Assembly: GCA_024235615.1 (NCBI GenBank)
Contig: JACKMB010000001.1
Coordinates: 1 to 64,000, forward strand
Reading direction: 5' to 3'
DNA length: 64,000 bases
DNA from: Thauera sp.
Lineage (GTDB): Bacteria > Pseudomonadota > Gammaproteobacteria > Burkholderiales > Rhodocyclaceae
The notes under the pieces were generated by a model, which saw only the letters and a list, made by a program, of their open reading frames with translations, did no database searches and was not told the origin of the DNA. The stretch's first letter is position 1. Each line of letters opens with the position of its first letter. Positions 1-9,636 of the stretch are shown here, piece by piece. The translations under genes and the position numbers were made by a program.

Positions 1-251
1 ACGTCGAGCGGGCCGCCGCCATCCATTACGGGGAGTCCGCGTGCAAGCCCCGTGGTCCGGTGCAGTGCGATCGCACGTACGTGACGCTCACCCAGCTCCC
101 GCAACACTTCGAGCACACACGGCGTGCCGTCAGGCTGGACAAACAGTGCGCGATGCAGTGGCGGCGGCTGGTCACAGCAGATATCGACGACCGGTCCTTG
201 AACGGCTTCGATCCTGCCAAGGCATGCTGTCGAGTGATCGTTGATAAGCAT
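1..251 (-). CDS. atpD: Alternative (N-ATPase-type) F1 ATP synthase subunit beta, N-terminal 83 codons, runs off the left edge
   Basis: Reading the minus strand from the ATG at 251 gives an open frame to the window edge. It contains the beta-barrel start of an F1 beta subunit: GRIEAVQGPVVDI near residues 12-24, then VLEVLRELGERHVRAIAL, then TTGLARGLPV and DGGGPL. Canonical AtpD has the same order (G-x-V-x-G-PVVDV, LEV-x-x-x-LG, VR-x-IA, GL-x-RG-x-V-x-D-TGGP). The PPPLH segment and the diverged spacing fit the alternative F1Fo ATPase better than the housekeeping copy. In N-ATPase operons atpD is the first gene, which fits this position: corA ends 85 bp upstream and the operon would continue leftwards. 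An in-frame TAG upstream of the ATG limits the start. No strong Shine-Dalgarno is visible. The nucleotide-binding domain is outside the window, so function rests on the N-terminus alone. Confidence 0.75.
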   Translation of the reverse strand, partial: MLINDHSTACLGRIEAVQGPVVDICCDQPPPLHRALFVQPDGTPCVLEVLRELGERHVRAIALHRTTGLARGLPVMDGGGPLD

Positions 252-335
252 GGATGCTGACTCGTTAGCCCTTGCCGCTTCATCCTACGCTTGTTGCGCC
301 AAGGGTGGGCAGCGGGCAGACATGGTGCGCCGGTG

Positions 336-1301
336 TCAGAGCCAGCGCGCCTTGCGGAAGCGCCACCACAGGAAGGTGCTGGCGGCGCCGATGATGCCGA
401 GGCCGACGAAATAGCCGTATTCCCACTCCAGCTCGGGCATGTGGGCAAAGTTCATGCCCCAGATGCCGGCAAAGGCGGTGGCCACGGCGAAGATGCCGGC
501 CCAGGCCGCCAGGCGCTTGCTGACCTCGGTCTGGTCGATGGTGACCAGCGAGATGTTCACCTGGATGGCGGTGCCGATGGTGTCGCGGATGCCGTCGAGC
601 GAGGCGTTGATGCGCGTCAGGTGGTCGTAGACGTCGCGAAAGTAGTGCCGGCTCTTGGCGCAGACCTCGGGCACGCGTCCGCTGTGAAGCTTGCCGGCGG
701 CTTCCAGCAGCGGCAGCACGGCGTGCTTGAGCAGGGTGACCTTGCGCTTGAGCCGGTACAGCCGGCGCATGTTCGAGTTGCCCGCGCCCTTGGTGAAGAT
801 GCGCTCCTCGAGCGCCTCGACCTCGTTTTCCAGTTTCTCGATGAGCGGGAAATAGCGGTCGACGACCGCGTCCATCAGCGCATAAAGCACGAAGCCTGCG
901 CCCTTGGCGAGCATCTTCGGCTCACGCTCGCAGCGCGCACGCACGCCGAGGAAATCGCGCGTGCTGTTGTTGCGCACGGAGAGGATGTAGTTGGGGCCGA
1001 CGAAAACATGCACCTCACCGACTTCGAGCTTGCCTTCGCGCTCCTCGATCAGGTGCATGACCACGAAGAGTTCGTCGTCGTACTCCTCGACCTTGGGGCG
1101 CTGATGGCCGTGGTTGGCGTCCTCTACGGCCAGCTCGTGCAGGCCGAACTCCTCTTTCATCACCGCGAGCTCTTCGGGCGTGGCGTCCTTGAGCGCGACC
1201 CAGACGAAGGTGTCGGGCTGCTGCAGGTAGTCGCTGATGTCCTCCACGGGGAGGTCGGCGAGCTTGCGACCGTGCTGGTAGGCGGTGCAGTTGATGAGCA
1301 T
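336..1301 (-). CDS. corA: CorA-family magnesium/cobalt transport protein
   Basis: A 321-residue protein of normal CorA length. The N-terminal cytoplasmic alpha/beta domain includes the segment VEDANHGHQRPKVEEYDDELFVV (first half shown here as family-typical). A long charged helix follows (roughly residues 150-240), then the signature GMN motif in GIWGMNF near residue 284 at the end of the first membrane helix. A second membrane helix precedes the basic tail FRKARWL. CorA pentamers pass Mg2+, and often Co2+ or Ni2+, across the inner membrane. The start follows a good Shine-Dalgarno (GAGGGA) and lies only 13 bp after the mfd stop, so it is probably co-transcribed with mfd. Substrate specificity (Mg2+ versus Zn2+ as in ZntB) cannot be settled from sequence. 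Confidence 0.95.
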   Translation of the reverse strand: MLINCTAYQHGRKLADLPVEDISDYLQQPDTFVWVALKDATPEELAVMKEEFGLHELAVEDANHGHQRPKVEEYDDELFVVMHLIEEREGKLEVGEVHVFVGPNYILSVRNNSTRDFLGVRARCEREPKMLAKGAGFVLYALMDAVVDRYFPLIEKLENEVEALEERIFTKGAGNSNMRRLYRLKRKVTLLKHAVLPLLEAAGKLHSGRVPEVCAKSRHYFRDVYDHLTRINASLDGIRDTIGTAIQVNISLVTIDQTEVSKRLAAWAGIFAVATAFAGIWGMNFAHMPELEWEYGYFVGLGIIGAASTFLWWRFRKARWL

Positions 1302-1314
1302 GGTCGTCCCTCGC

Positions 1315-4300
1315 TTAAGCCTTCACCCCACTTGCCTTCACTGGGTCGGCCTTCACTGGGTCGGCCTTCACCGCGTCGAGCAGGTCCTTCACCGCCTTCA
1401 CCCGCTCCTTGAGGTTGGGCAGGCTGGCGCGGCGCACCAGCTTCTCGGGGCCGGCCATCTTGGTGCTGCGGTCCTTCTGGATCAGGAAGATGACCTTGAC
1501 CGGATCGATCGGCGCGTCCTTGGCGAACTGCACGCTGATCTGCGCGTCCGAGGCGTCGAGTTTGTGCACGCCGTAGTCCTTGACCAGCATGCGCAGGCGG
1601 TGGGTCTCGATCAGGGCGGCGGTCTGCGGCGGGAGTTCGCCGAAGCGGTCGATGAGCTCTTCCTGCAGCGCGCGCAGGTCTTCTTCCAGCTCGCAATTGG
1701 CCAGGCGCTTGTACAGCGTCAGGCGCTCCTGCACGTCGGGGCAGTAGTCGGTGGGCAGCAGCGCCGGGGTGTGCAGGTTGATCTCGGACACCACCTCCAG
1801 CGGCTGCGACAGGTCGGGCTCCTTGCCGGCCTGCAGGTCCTTGACGGCGCGCTTCAACATCTCGGTGTACAGGCTGAAGCCGACCTGCTGGATCTCGCCC
1901 GACTGGCTCTCGCCCAGCACCTCGCCAGCGCCGCGGATCTCGAGGTCGTGCATCGCCAGGTAGAAGCCGGAGCCGAGGTCTTCCATCATCGCGATCGCCT
2001 CGAGCCGCTTCTGTGCCTGCGCGGTGGGCTTGGCGCCCGGCATGGTCAGCAGGTAGGCGTAGGCCTGGTGGTGGCTGCGGCCGACGCGGCCACGCAGCTG
2101 GTGGAGCTGCGCCAGGCCGAAGCGGTCGGCGCGGTTGATGATGATCGTGTTGGCGGTAGGGATGTTGATGCCGGTCTCGATGATGGTGGTGCACAGCAGC
2201 AGGTTGGCGCGCTGCTGGGTGAAGTCGCGCATCACGCGCTCGAGCTCGCGCTCGGGCAACTGCCCGTGGCCGACCACGATGCGCGCCTCGGGCAGCAGCT
2301 CCTCGAGGTCGTCCTTCATGTTGTCGATGGTGTCGACCTCGTTGTGAAGGAAGTAGACCTGCCCGCCGCGCTTGAACTCGCGTAGCACCGCCTCGCGGAT
2401 CACGCCGCGGCTGGAAGGCTGCACGAAGGTCTTGATCGACAGCCGCTTCTGCGGCGGCGTGGCGATCACCGAGAACTCGCGCAGGCCCTCCATCGCCAGG
2501 CCCAGGGTGCGCGGGATCGGCGTGGCGGTCAGGGTCAGGATGTCGACCTCGGAGCGCAGCTGCTTCAAGGCCTCCTTCTGGCGCACGCCGAAGCGGTGCT
2601 CCTCGTCGATGATCACCAGCCCGAGGCGCTTGAAGACGACATCCTTCTGCAGCAGGCGGTGGGTGCCGATGATGATGTCGACCTTGCCTTCCGTGAGCTG
2701 CTGCAGGGCCTCGGCCTGTTCCTTGGCGGACTTGAAGCGCGACAGCTCGGCGAGCTTGATCGGCCAGTCGGCGAAGCGGTCGGCGAAGGTCTGGTAGTGC
2801 TGTTCGGCGAGCAGGGTGGTCGGGCACAGCACCACCACCTGCTTGCCGTCGGCGACCGCGATGAAGGCGGCGCGCAGCGCGACCTCGGTCTTGCCGAAGC
2901 CGACGTCGCCGCACACCAGGCGGTCCATCGGGCGGCCGGACTTCATGTCGCCCACCACCGCGTCGATGGCCGATTGCTGGTCGGGCGTGGTCTCGAAGCC
3001 GAAGCCCTCGGCGAAGGCCTCCAGGTCGTGCTGCTTGAAGTCGAAGCGGTGACCGGGGCGGGCGGCGCGCTGGGCGTAGAGCGCGAGTAGCTCGGCGGCG
3101 GTGTCGCGCACCTGCATCGCCGCCTTCTTCTTGGCCTTCTCCCACTGGCCCGAGCCGAGGCGGTGCAGGTCCACGGCCTCCGGGTCGGCGCCGGCGTAGC
3201 GGGTGATCACGTGCAGCTGCGACACCGGCACGTAGAGCTTGTCGCCGCCGTTGTATTCAAGGTGCAGGAACTCGGTGTCGCCCTCGCCCAGGTTCATGTG
3301 GATGAGGCCGAGGTAGCGGCCGATGCCGTGCGACACATGCACCACCGGGTCGCCGACCTTGAGTTCCGAAAGGTCGCGCAGCCAGCCTTCCATGGTGGCG
3401 GCCTTGCGCGCGTCGCGGCGCACGCGGCTGCGCGCGGTGGCGGCGTAGAGCTCGGTCTCGGTCAGCACCGCGAGCCTGGCAGCCGGCAGCACGAAGCCGC
3501 GCGCGAGCGGGGCGACGCCGAGCGCGAGGCGGGCGTCGCCATCGAGGAAGGCGCCGAAGTCGGCGCTGGCCTCGGGCTTTACGCCGTATTCGGCAAAGAA
3601 CTCGGCCATGGTCTCGCGCCGGCCGGGCGAGTCCGACAGCAGCAGCACGCGGCCGTCGAAGCCGTCGAGGAAGGCCTTCAACTTGTGCAGCGGGTCGGTG
3701 GCCTTGCGCTCGACCGCGACCTCGGGCGGCGGCAGGGCGAGTGCATCGGCGGCTTCGGCGCTTGCCTCGGCACCGATGCTCAGGCGAGGCAGGTTCTTCA
3801 GCGCGACGAAGAAGGCCTCGTCCGAGAGGAAGAGCTGCTCGGGCGCCAGCACGGGGCGGGTGCGGTCGCCCTTGAGCAGGTCATGGCGCGAGCGCGTGTC
3901 CTTCCAGAACTCGGCGATCGCCGCCGGCACGTCACGATGCAGCAGCACCGCCGTCTCGGCGGGCAGGTAGTCGAGCAGGGTCGCGGTGTCGTCGAAGAAC
4001 AGCGGCAGGTAGTACTCGATGCCAGCCGGCGCGATGCCGTTGGAGACGTCCTTGTAGATCGAGGCGCGCGTCGGGTCGCCCTCGAAGGTCTCGCGGAAGC
4101 GGCTGCGGAAGCGCGTGCGGCCCTTGTCGTCGAGGGGGAACTCGCGCGCCGGCAGCAGGCGGATCTCCTTGGTCGGATACACCGTGCGCTGGGTGTCGGG
4201 GTCGAAGGTCTTGATGCTCTCGACCTCGTCGTCGAAGAGGTCGATGCGGAAGGGCAGCGGCGAGCCCATCGGGAAGAGATCGACCAGCCCGCCGCGCACC

Positions 4301-4809
4301 GAGAACTCGCCCGGGCTCACCACCTGGGTCACATGCGCGTAGCCGGCGAGCGCCATCTGCGCCTTGAACTGCTCGACGTCGAGCTTCTCGCCCTGCTTGA
4401 GGAAGAAGGTGTAGGCGGCGAGGTAGCTCGGCGGCGCCATGCGGTAGAGCGCGGTCGAGGCGGGCACCAGCACGAGGTCGGTCTCGCCGCGGCTGATCGC
4501 GTAGAGCGTGGACAGGCGCTCGGAGATCAGGTCCTGGTGGGGCGAGAAGCTGTCGTAGGGCAGGGTCTCCCAGTCGGGCAGCAGGTGCGCGCGCAGGCCG
4601 GGCGCGACCCAGGCGATCTCGTCCTGGAGGCGCTGGGCGTCGAGCGGGTTGGCGGTGATCACCACCAACATGCGGCCGCGGCTGGCGAGCTGGGCGATGG
4701 CGAGCGCGTCGGCCGAGCCGGCCAACGCGTCGAGCTCGAGCCTGCCGCCGGGCTTGGGCAGCTTGGCGGTGGCGAGCCGGGAGAGGAGGGCGTCGAGGGA
4801 GAAGGACAT
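1315..4809 (-). CDS. mfd: Transcription-repair coupling factor Mfd
   Basis: The protein has 1164 residues, the usual Mfd size (about 1150). It strips stalled RNA polymerase from DNA and recruits UvrA. In order: UvrB-homology module (LPDWETLPYDSFSPH, near residue 70), RNA polymerase-interacting domain with the VHVSHGIGRYLG stretch, and a RecG-like translocase with Walker A GDVGFGKTE, DEEH box, LTATPIPRTL and the QLRGRVGRS motif VI. A C-terminal TRCF domain closes it. I chose the ATG at 4809 (MSFSLDALL) because a longer in-frame extension to 5268 is low-complexity and runs into the neighbouring gene. The extreme C-terminus carries a VKADP-type five-residue repeat encoded by a 15-bp tandem DNA repeat at about 1330-1365, which looks like replication slippage. 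corA follows after 13 bp. Confidence 0.97.
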   Translation of the reverse strand: MSFSLDALLSRLATAKLPKPGGRLELDALAGSADALAIAQLASRGRMLVVITANPLDAQRLQDEIAWVAPGLRAHLLPDWETLPYDSFSPHQDLISERLSTLYAISRGETDLVLVPASTALYRMAPPSYLAAYTFFLKQGEKLDVEQFKAQMALAGYAHVTQVVSPGEFSVRGGLVDLFPMGSPLPFRIDLFDDEVESIKTFDPDTQRTVYPTKEIRLLPAREFPLDDKGRTRFRSRFRETFEGDPTRASIYKDVSNGIAPAGIEYYLPLFFDDTATLLDYLPAETAVLLHRDVPAAIAEFWKDTRSRHDLLKGDRTRPVLAPEQLFLSDEAFFVALKNLPRLSIGAEASAEAADALALPPPEVAVERKATDPLHKLKAFLDGFDGRVLLLSDSPGRRETMAEFFAEYGVKPEASADFGAFLDGDARLALGVAPLARGFVLPAARLAVLTETELYAATARSRVRRDARKAATMEGWLRDLSELKVGDPVVHVSHGIGRYLGLIHMNLGEGDTEFLHLEYNGGDKLYVPVSQLHVITRYAGADPEAVDLHRLGSGQWEKAKKKAAMQVRDTAAELLALYAQRAARPGHRFDFKQHDLEAFAEGFGFETTPDQQSAIDAVVGDMKSGRPMDRLVCGDVGFGKTEVALRAAFIAVADGKQVVVLCPTTLLAEQHYQTFADRFADWPIKLAELSRFKSAKEQAEALQQLTEGKVDIIIGTHRLLQKDVVFKRLGLVIIDEEHRFGVRQKEALKQLRSEVDILTLTATPIPRTLGLAMEGLREFSVIATPPQKRLSIKTFVQPSSRGVIREAVLREFKRGGQVYFLHNEVDTIDNMKDDLEELLPEARIVVGHGQLPERELERVMRDFTQQRANLLLCTTIIETGINIPTANTIIINRADRFGLAQLHQLRGRVGRSHHQAYAYLLTMPGAKPTAQAQKRLEAIAMMEDLGSGFYLAMHDLEIRGAGEVLGESQSGEIQQVGFSLYTEMLKRAVKDLQAGKEPDLSQPLEVVSEINLHTPALLPTDYCPDVQERLTLYKRLANCELEEDLRALQEELIDRFGELPPQTAALIETHRLRMLVKDYGVHKLDASDAQISVQFAKDAPIDPVKVIFLIQKDRSTKMAGPEKLVRRASLPNLKERVKAVKDLLDAVKADPVKADPVKASGVKA

Positions 4810-4960
4810 CGTGGTTTCTTGAGCGTCGTCTACGGCGGTGGCCATCCTTGCCTGGAGGGGCGGGATGGCGGTGGGGACGCGGTGGCCGGCAAAGGCAGAA
4901 TTATCCTTCATCCCGGCCCGCCAGCGCACGGCCTGATGGCGCCAATGCGGGCCGGAGGCT

Positions 4961-5587
4961 TCAGGCGGAGGCCGAAAGAGTGGGCGCCTGGCGCGGAGCG
5001 AGCCCTTCGGAATAGGCCTGTGCCGCACGCATGCCGCGATCGACGGCGCCGTCGCGGGTGGCCTCGGCGCCCGTGTCGCCCTGAGCGAACTCGCGGCGGG
5101 CGATCTCCAGGCGCGCATCGTTCGCCATGCGGGCAGCCTGGGCGGCCACCTGGCGGTCCTGGCCCGATGGCTCCGCGGGGGCGAGCGCGGCGGCGCGGAT
5201 GCGCTCGGCCTTGGCGAGGGTCTCCTCGGGAGTGCGGCCCGGCGAGGTGTCGATCCCGACCTCGCCACCGATCGCGTAGCGCTGGCCGTCGGGGCCGGTC
5301 TGGTAGGTGTAGCTGGCGCCCCGCGTCACCAGGCCGGCGCCCGCGGCGACATGCGCCATCTCGTGGGCGCGCACCTCGCGGTCGCGCTTCGCGAGCTCGG
5401 CGACCTGGCGCTGCTCGGCCTCGGAGAGCGCGTCGGCCAGCCCCGCAGGCGTCGCTTGTGTGTCGCCGCCACCTTGCGCCATCGCCGGCGCTGCGGCGGC
5501 GTCGGCAGCGCGGGCGTCATGCATCGTGGTGGTCTGCCGCCACGCCGCGTAAGCGCCACCGAGCGAGGAAACCGACATCCCGGACAT
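4961..5587 (-). CDS. SprA-related putative metalloprotease
   Basis: A 208-residue protein with an HEMAH zinc-binding motif in REVRAHEMAHVAAGAG, followed by YTYQTGPDGQRYAIGGEV. This is the core of the SprA-related family (also called putative metalloprotease CJM1_0395 family). The HExxH-type core and a downstream Glu (GGEVGID) fit a zincin, but no substrate is known. The N-terminus is alanine-rich, with an acidic/glutamine helix (SEAEQRQVAELAKRDRE) before the motif, and no clear signal peptide. The start is either the ATG at 5587 or the one at 5578. The much longer open frame to 6388 overlaps the next gene in another frame and is rejected. It lies 20 bp after the hydrolase-fold gene, on the same strand. 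Confidence 0.75.
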   Translation of the reverse strand: MSGMSVSSLGGAYAAWRQTTTMHDARAADAAAAPAMAQGGGDTQATPAGLADALSEAEQRQVAELAKRDREVRAHEMAHVAAGAGLVTRGASYTYQTGPDGQRYAIGGEVGIDTSPGRTPEETLAKAERIRAAALAPAEPSGQDRQVAAQAARMANDARLEIARREFAQGDTGAEATRDGAVDRGMRAAQAYSEGLAPRQAPTLSASA

Positions 5588-5607
5588 GGATTGGACGGGC
5601 CCCGAAG

Positions 5608-6264
5608 CTATTCGACTCTTACGCGCTCGACCACGGCGAGGTGCTGTTCGAGCCAGCTCGTGACCGCTCGCGCCTGCAGGAGCTCCTGCTGGCGGGCGTC
5701 GCCGGCGTCGGGCAGCGCGAGCCAGTGGCGCGGCCCCCCAAGCAGGGAAAAGGCCTTCTCCAGGATCGCGCTCTCCGGCACGCCCGGGGTGACGATGAAG
5801 CGCACCGGGCAACGCAGGTGGCGCAGGGGCTCGGCCCCCGCGAGATCGGCCCGGCCGTCGACGCAGGCGATCGCCGCGAAGGTCTCCGGCGCCTTGACGG
5901 CCGCGCGGATGGCGGCGGCGCAGCCGGTGTCGTGTGCCACGAGGCCGAGCTGCAGCCCGGCGAGCGGTGGCTGATGGGCGATCCACTCGACCGCTGCGAG
6001 GATGCGCTCGGTGAGGCGGGTGATGTTGAACGACGCGTCGGGGTCGCGCAGCGCCTCCTGCCGCGTGAGCAGGTCGAGGCGCATGGTGGCGAAGCCGCGT
6101 GATTGCAGTGCGAGCTCCAGCGGCCGCGGCCCGGTGTCGAGCGCAGGGTGGCCGCTCGATTGCGGCAGGACGGCAAGCCCGCGGACGTCCGGCGCATGGG
6201 CGAGCAGGCCGTCGAGCCAGGCGCCCTGTGCGGGAATGCTGATGAGGGTGTTTCGAAGTTTCAC
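5608..6264 (-). CDS. Alpha/beta-hydrolase-fold protein lacking the usual serine nucleophile
   Basis: A 218-residue protein that reads like the dienelactone-hydrolase-like family: an N-terminal beta hairpin, LAVLPQSSGHP at the oxyanion-loop position, GFATMRLDLLT, a long helix, then GLVAHDTGCAAAI where the nucleophile elbow should be. In the family this elbow is G-x-S-x-G (commonly GASTG). Here it is AHDTG, so the serine is replaced by Asp. Possible acid and base residues remain (ACVDGRADLAG, GGPRHWLALPDAGD). It could be a non-catalytic fold member or use a different chemistry. It lies between amrS and the SprA-like gene with gaps of about 20 bp, so it is probably in the same transcript. No function is assigned. 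Confidence 0.6.
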   Translation of the reverse strand: MKLRNTLISIPAQGAWLDGLLAHAPDVRGLAVLPQSSGHPALDTGPRPLELALQSRGFATMRLDLLTRQEALRDPDASFNITRLTERILAAVEWIAHQPPLAGLQLGLVAHDTGCAAAIRAAVKAPETFAAIACVDGRADLAGAEPLRHLRCPVRFIVTPGVPESAILEKAFSLLGGPRHWLALPDAGDARQQELLQARAVTSWLEQHLAVVERVRVE

Positions 6265-6282
6265 GTTGCGGGCCGAATGAAC

Positions 6283-7418
<1,136 letters not shown>

Positions 7419-7422
<4 letters not shown>

Positions 7423-7985
7423 GAGGGCTCCCGTTCGGTCTCCTTCCACTTCTCGACGTGATAACGCGCGGCCATGAGCTCGACCACCTCGCGGTTGGTG
7501 GGCAGGCCGGCCTTGTGCTTGAGCGCGGCGAGGAACTGGCGCGGCTCGGGCAGCTGCTCCCACACCTGGGGCAGGAAGGTGGCGCTGCGGCAGCCGGAGA
7601 AGATGATCAGCCCGTCCTCGCCGGGGCGCAGCTGGGCGATGAGCTCTTCCTCGCCGAAGAAGTCGAGGAACTCGGGCTCGGAGAGGATGGAGACCTCGAT
7701 CGTCACCGCGTCGAGCTCTTCGGCGGCGAGCGGCTCGAAGCGCGAATCCTCGAAGGCCGCCGCGAGCGCGTTGTGGATCACGTCCTCGCCGAGCTCGCGC
7801 GAACGCCGCAGGCTGCCGATGCAGCCGCGCAGCTCGCCGTCCCTGGCAAGGGTGATGAAGGTCGCGCCCTTCTCGCGCAGGCGGGGATCGTCCGGGACGA
7901 CCGGGGCGGGCCCGCGGCCGAGGCGGTGGGCGATCGCGGCGCGGGCGAGCGCGAGCAGGGTGGTACCGAAATCAGTGTCGGGCAT
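7419..7985 (-). CDS. amrA: AmmeMemoRadiSam system protein A (AMMECR1 domain)
   Basis: A 188-residue single-domain AMMECR1 protein. It shows the conserved core LRGCIGSL near residue 53, followed by NALAAAFEDSRFEPL and EVSILSEPEFL, and the C-terminal FLPQVWEQ segment. The invariant RGCIG motif contains the cysteine presumed central to activity in this family. The ATG at 7985 lies 14 bp inside the end of amrB, and the stop overlaps the amrS start, so the three genes form one tightly coupled operon. The biochemical role is not known; the human orthologue is named for a contiguous-gene syndrome, which does not reveal a reaction. Confidence 0.93.
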
Positions 7986-8796
7986 GGCTTGGGGGTTCCG
8001 CTTCACAAAAGGCGATGCTGGTGTAGCCGACGACGCGCGAGCGGTCGCCCGCGGTGTCGCCGGAGTTGCGCAGGTCCAGCAGGTGGGCTTGCAGGTGATG
8101 CTTGCGGGCGGCGAGCAGCAGCCCGTTGATCGGGGTGGCGCCACAGGCCTGCTCGTGGTTGAGGCCGGCGCGCAACTCGAGCACCTGGTCGACCGCCGCG
8201 CGATCGGACCACTGTGCCGCGCGATAGCTCAGGTAGTGCGAGAGGTCCGAGCTGATCAGGATCAGGGTCTCGGGTCCGCCCCACAGGCTCTCGATCAGGC
8301 CGGCGGTGGCTTCGGGCGAGGCATCGCCGACCAGGATCGGCACGATCTCGAAGCGCTCGAGGCAGACCTGCAGGAAGGGCAGCTGCACCTCGAGGCAGTG
8401 CTCCTCGGCATGCGGGCGGTCATCGACCAGGACGTCGTCGCGCGCCTGCAGGGCCTGCCAGTCGTCGCGCGCGAGCGGCACCTCGCCGAGCGGCGTGGCG
8501 AAGCGCTGCGCCGCCGGCAGCGAAAAGCCGCGCACCGCCACGCGATGCGTGGGGCCGAGCAGAACGACGCGGCGGATGCGCTCGCGCAATGGCGCGAGCA
8601 GCGCATAGGCGCTCGCCGCCACCGGCCCGGAATACATGTAGCCGGCGTGCGGCACGATGATCGCCTTCGGGGCCGGCGCCGACTCGAAGGCGACGGCGGT
8701 CGAGAGCATCTCGGCGAGCTGGGTGCGCAGCACGCGCTCGTCGCGGGGATAGAACTGCCCGGCCACGGCTGCCGGGCGGATCGAAGCGAGTGCCAT
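7972..8796 (-). CDS. amrB: AmmeMemoRadiSam system protein B (Memo family)
   Basis: A 274-residue Memo-family protein. AVAGQFYP near the N-terminus, the metal-ligand HAGYMYSGPVAA segment, LLGPTHRV, EEHCLEVQLPFLQ and SSDLSHYLSY give the conserved His/Asp/Cys pocket of the LigB-like dioxygenase fold. I chose the ATG at 8796 because AGGA sits about 7 nt upstream; an in-frame ATG at 8820 would add 8 residues. It is the first gene of the amrB-amrA-amrS operon, preceded by a perfect TATAAT, and is divergent from ispD. Fold and family are clear. Whether it is an enzyme or a metal-binding partner of the radical SAM protein is unknown. Confidence 0.93.
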   Translation of the reverse strand: MALASIRPAAVAGQFYPRDERVLRTQLAEMLSTAVAFESAPAPKAIIVPHAGYMYSGPVAASAYALLAPLRERIRRVVLLGPTHRVAVRGFSLPAAQRFATPLGEVPLARDDWQALQARDDVLVDDRPHAEEHCLEVQLPFLQVCLERFEIVPILVGDASPEATAGLIESLWGGPETLILISSDLSHYLSYRAAQWSDRAAVDQVLELRAGLNHEQACGATPINGLLLAARKHHLQAHLLDLRNSGDTAGDRSRVVGYTSIAFCEAEPPSHARH

Positions 8797-8836
8797 GGTG
8801 CAATCCTGCGGGGATGTCATGGTTGGAACATTTCCC

Positions 8837-8842
8837 ATTATA
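8837..8842 (-). promoter_or_regulatory. -10 hexamer upstream of amrB
   Basis: The minus strand reads TATAAT, a perfect sigma70 -10 box, 17 bp upstream of the first candidate ATG (8820) and 41 bp upstream of the preferred one (8796). No good -35 hexamer is found at 16-18 bp spacing (the position reads about GGGACG), so the promoter is weak or activator-dependent. Confidence 0.5.
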
Positions 8843-8925
8843 GGCAGCCCGGCCGGGATCGTCCCGCTTCGAAACCCGCGCTTGCACAAGCCCGCGCCAT
8901 GGGCGGCGCGGCTAGAATGCGCGCC

Positions 8926-9636
8926 ATGCAGACCACCCACCCACGCCACTTCGCCATCGTGCCCGCCGCCGGCAGCGGCTCGCGCATGGCCGCCGCCCGC
9001 CCCAAGCAGTATCTGTCGCTGCTCGGCCGCCCCCTGATCCACCACGCCCTCGCGGTGCTGTGTGCCGCGCCCTCGATCGACGCGGTCTTCGTCGTGCTCT
9101 CGGTGGATGACACGGAGTGGGCCACGCACGACTGGAGCGCGCTCGGCCCCAAGCTGCGCCCGCTCTTCTGCGGTGGCGCCACGCGGGCCGACAGCGTGCT
9201 CGGCGGCCTGCGCGCGATCGCCGGCGATGCGGCGGCGGGCGACTGGGTGCTGGTGCACGACGCCGCGCGTCCCTGCCTGGCGCCGTGGCATGTTGACAAG
9301 CTGGTACGCGAGCTCGCTCACGACGAGGTCGGCGGGCTGCTGGCGGTGCCGGTGGCCGACACCCTCAAGCGCGCCGACGAGCACCGCCACGTCTGCGAGA
9401 CCGTGCCGCGCGACAGCCTGTGGCAGGCGCAGACGCCGCAGATGTTCCGTTACGCCATGCTGCGCCGAGCCCTGGAGGGCGCGCGCGAGGTCACCGACGA
9501 GGCGAGCGCGATCGAGGCCGCCGGGCTGCGGCCGCGGCTGGTGCAGGGCGACGCCACCAACCTGAAGGTCACCTATCCGCTCGACCTGCACCTGGCCGAG
9601 TGGATCCTCAAGAACCGCGAGGGTCACAACGCATGA
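8926..9636 (+). CDS. ispD: 2-C-methyl-D-erythritol 4-phosphate cytidylyltransferase
   Basis: A 236-residue IspD, third enzyme of the MEP isoprenoid pathway, which makes CDP-methylerythritol. Visible motifs: [19 protein letters not shown] (nucleotide-binding loop; shown to its key GSGSRM...KQ), VHDAARPC near residue 106, and the QTPQMF segment, then TDEASAIEA. Two in-frame ATGs occur (8917 and 8926). The first lies inside a TAGAAT -10-like hexamer (8913-8918), so the second is preferred and the mRNA may have almost no leader. The stop overlaps the ispF start (ATGA). Some bacteria fuse these two enzymes; here they are separate but coupled. Confidence 0.96.
   Translation: MQTTHPRHFAIVPAAGSGSRMAAARPKQYLSLLGRPLIHHALAVLCAAPSIDAVFVVLSVDDTEWATHDWSALGPKLRPLFCGGATRADSVLGGLRAIAGDAAAGDWVLVHDAARPCLAPWHVDKLVRELAHDEVGGLLAVPVADTLKRADEHRHVCETVPRDSLWQAQTPQMFRYAMLRRALEGAREVTDEASAIEAAGLRPRLVQGDATNLKVTYPLDLHLAEWILKNREGHNA

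Noticed and set aside
252-335. Gap between corA and the partial atpD
   Set aside because: Inspected for a terminator or promoter; no hairpin with a T-run and no clear promoter box was seen.
291-1412. Long plus-strand open frame opposite corA (and similar long frames opposite mfd, torS, radA and others)
   Set aside because: High G+C creates long antisense frames. These have low-complexity composition and no recognisable domain, while the opposite strand encodes clear proteins.
1160-3145. Minus-strand 661-codon frame overlapping mfd
   Set aside because: Arg/Pro/Gly-rich shadow of mfd in another frame.
3163-6102. Plus-strand 979-codon frame over mfd and the SprA-like gene
   Set aside because: Composition bias only; no domain and antisense to three supported genes.
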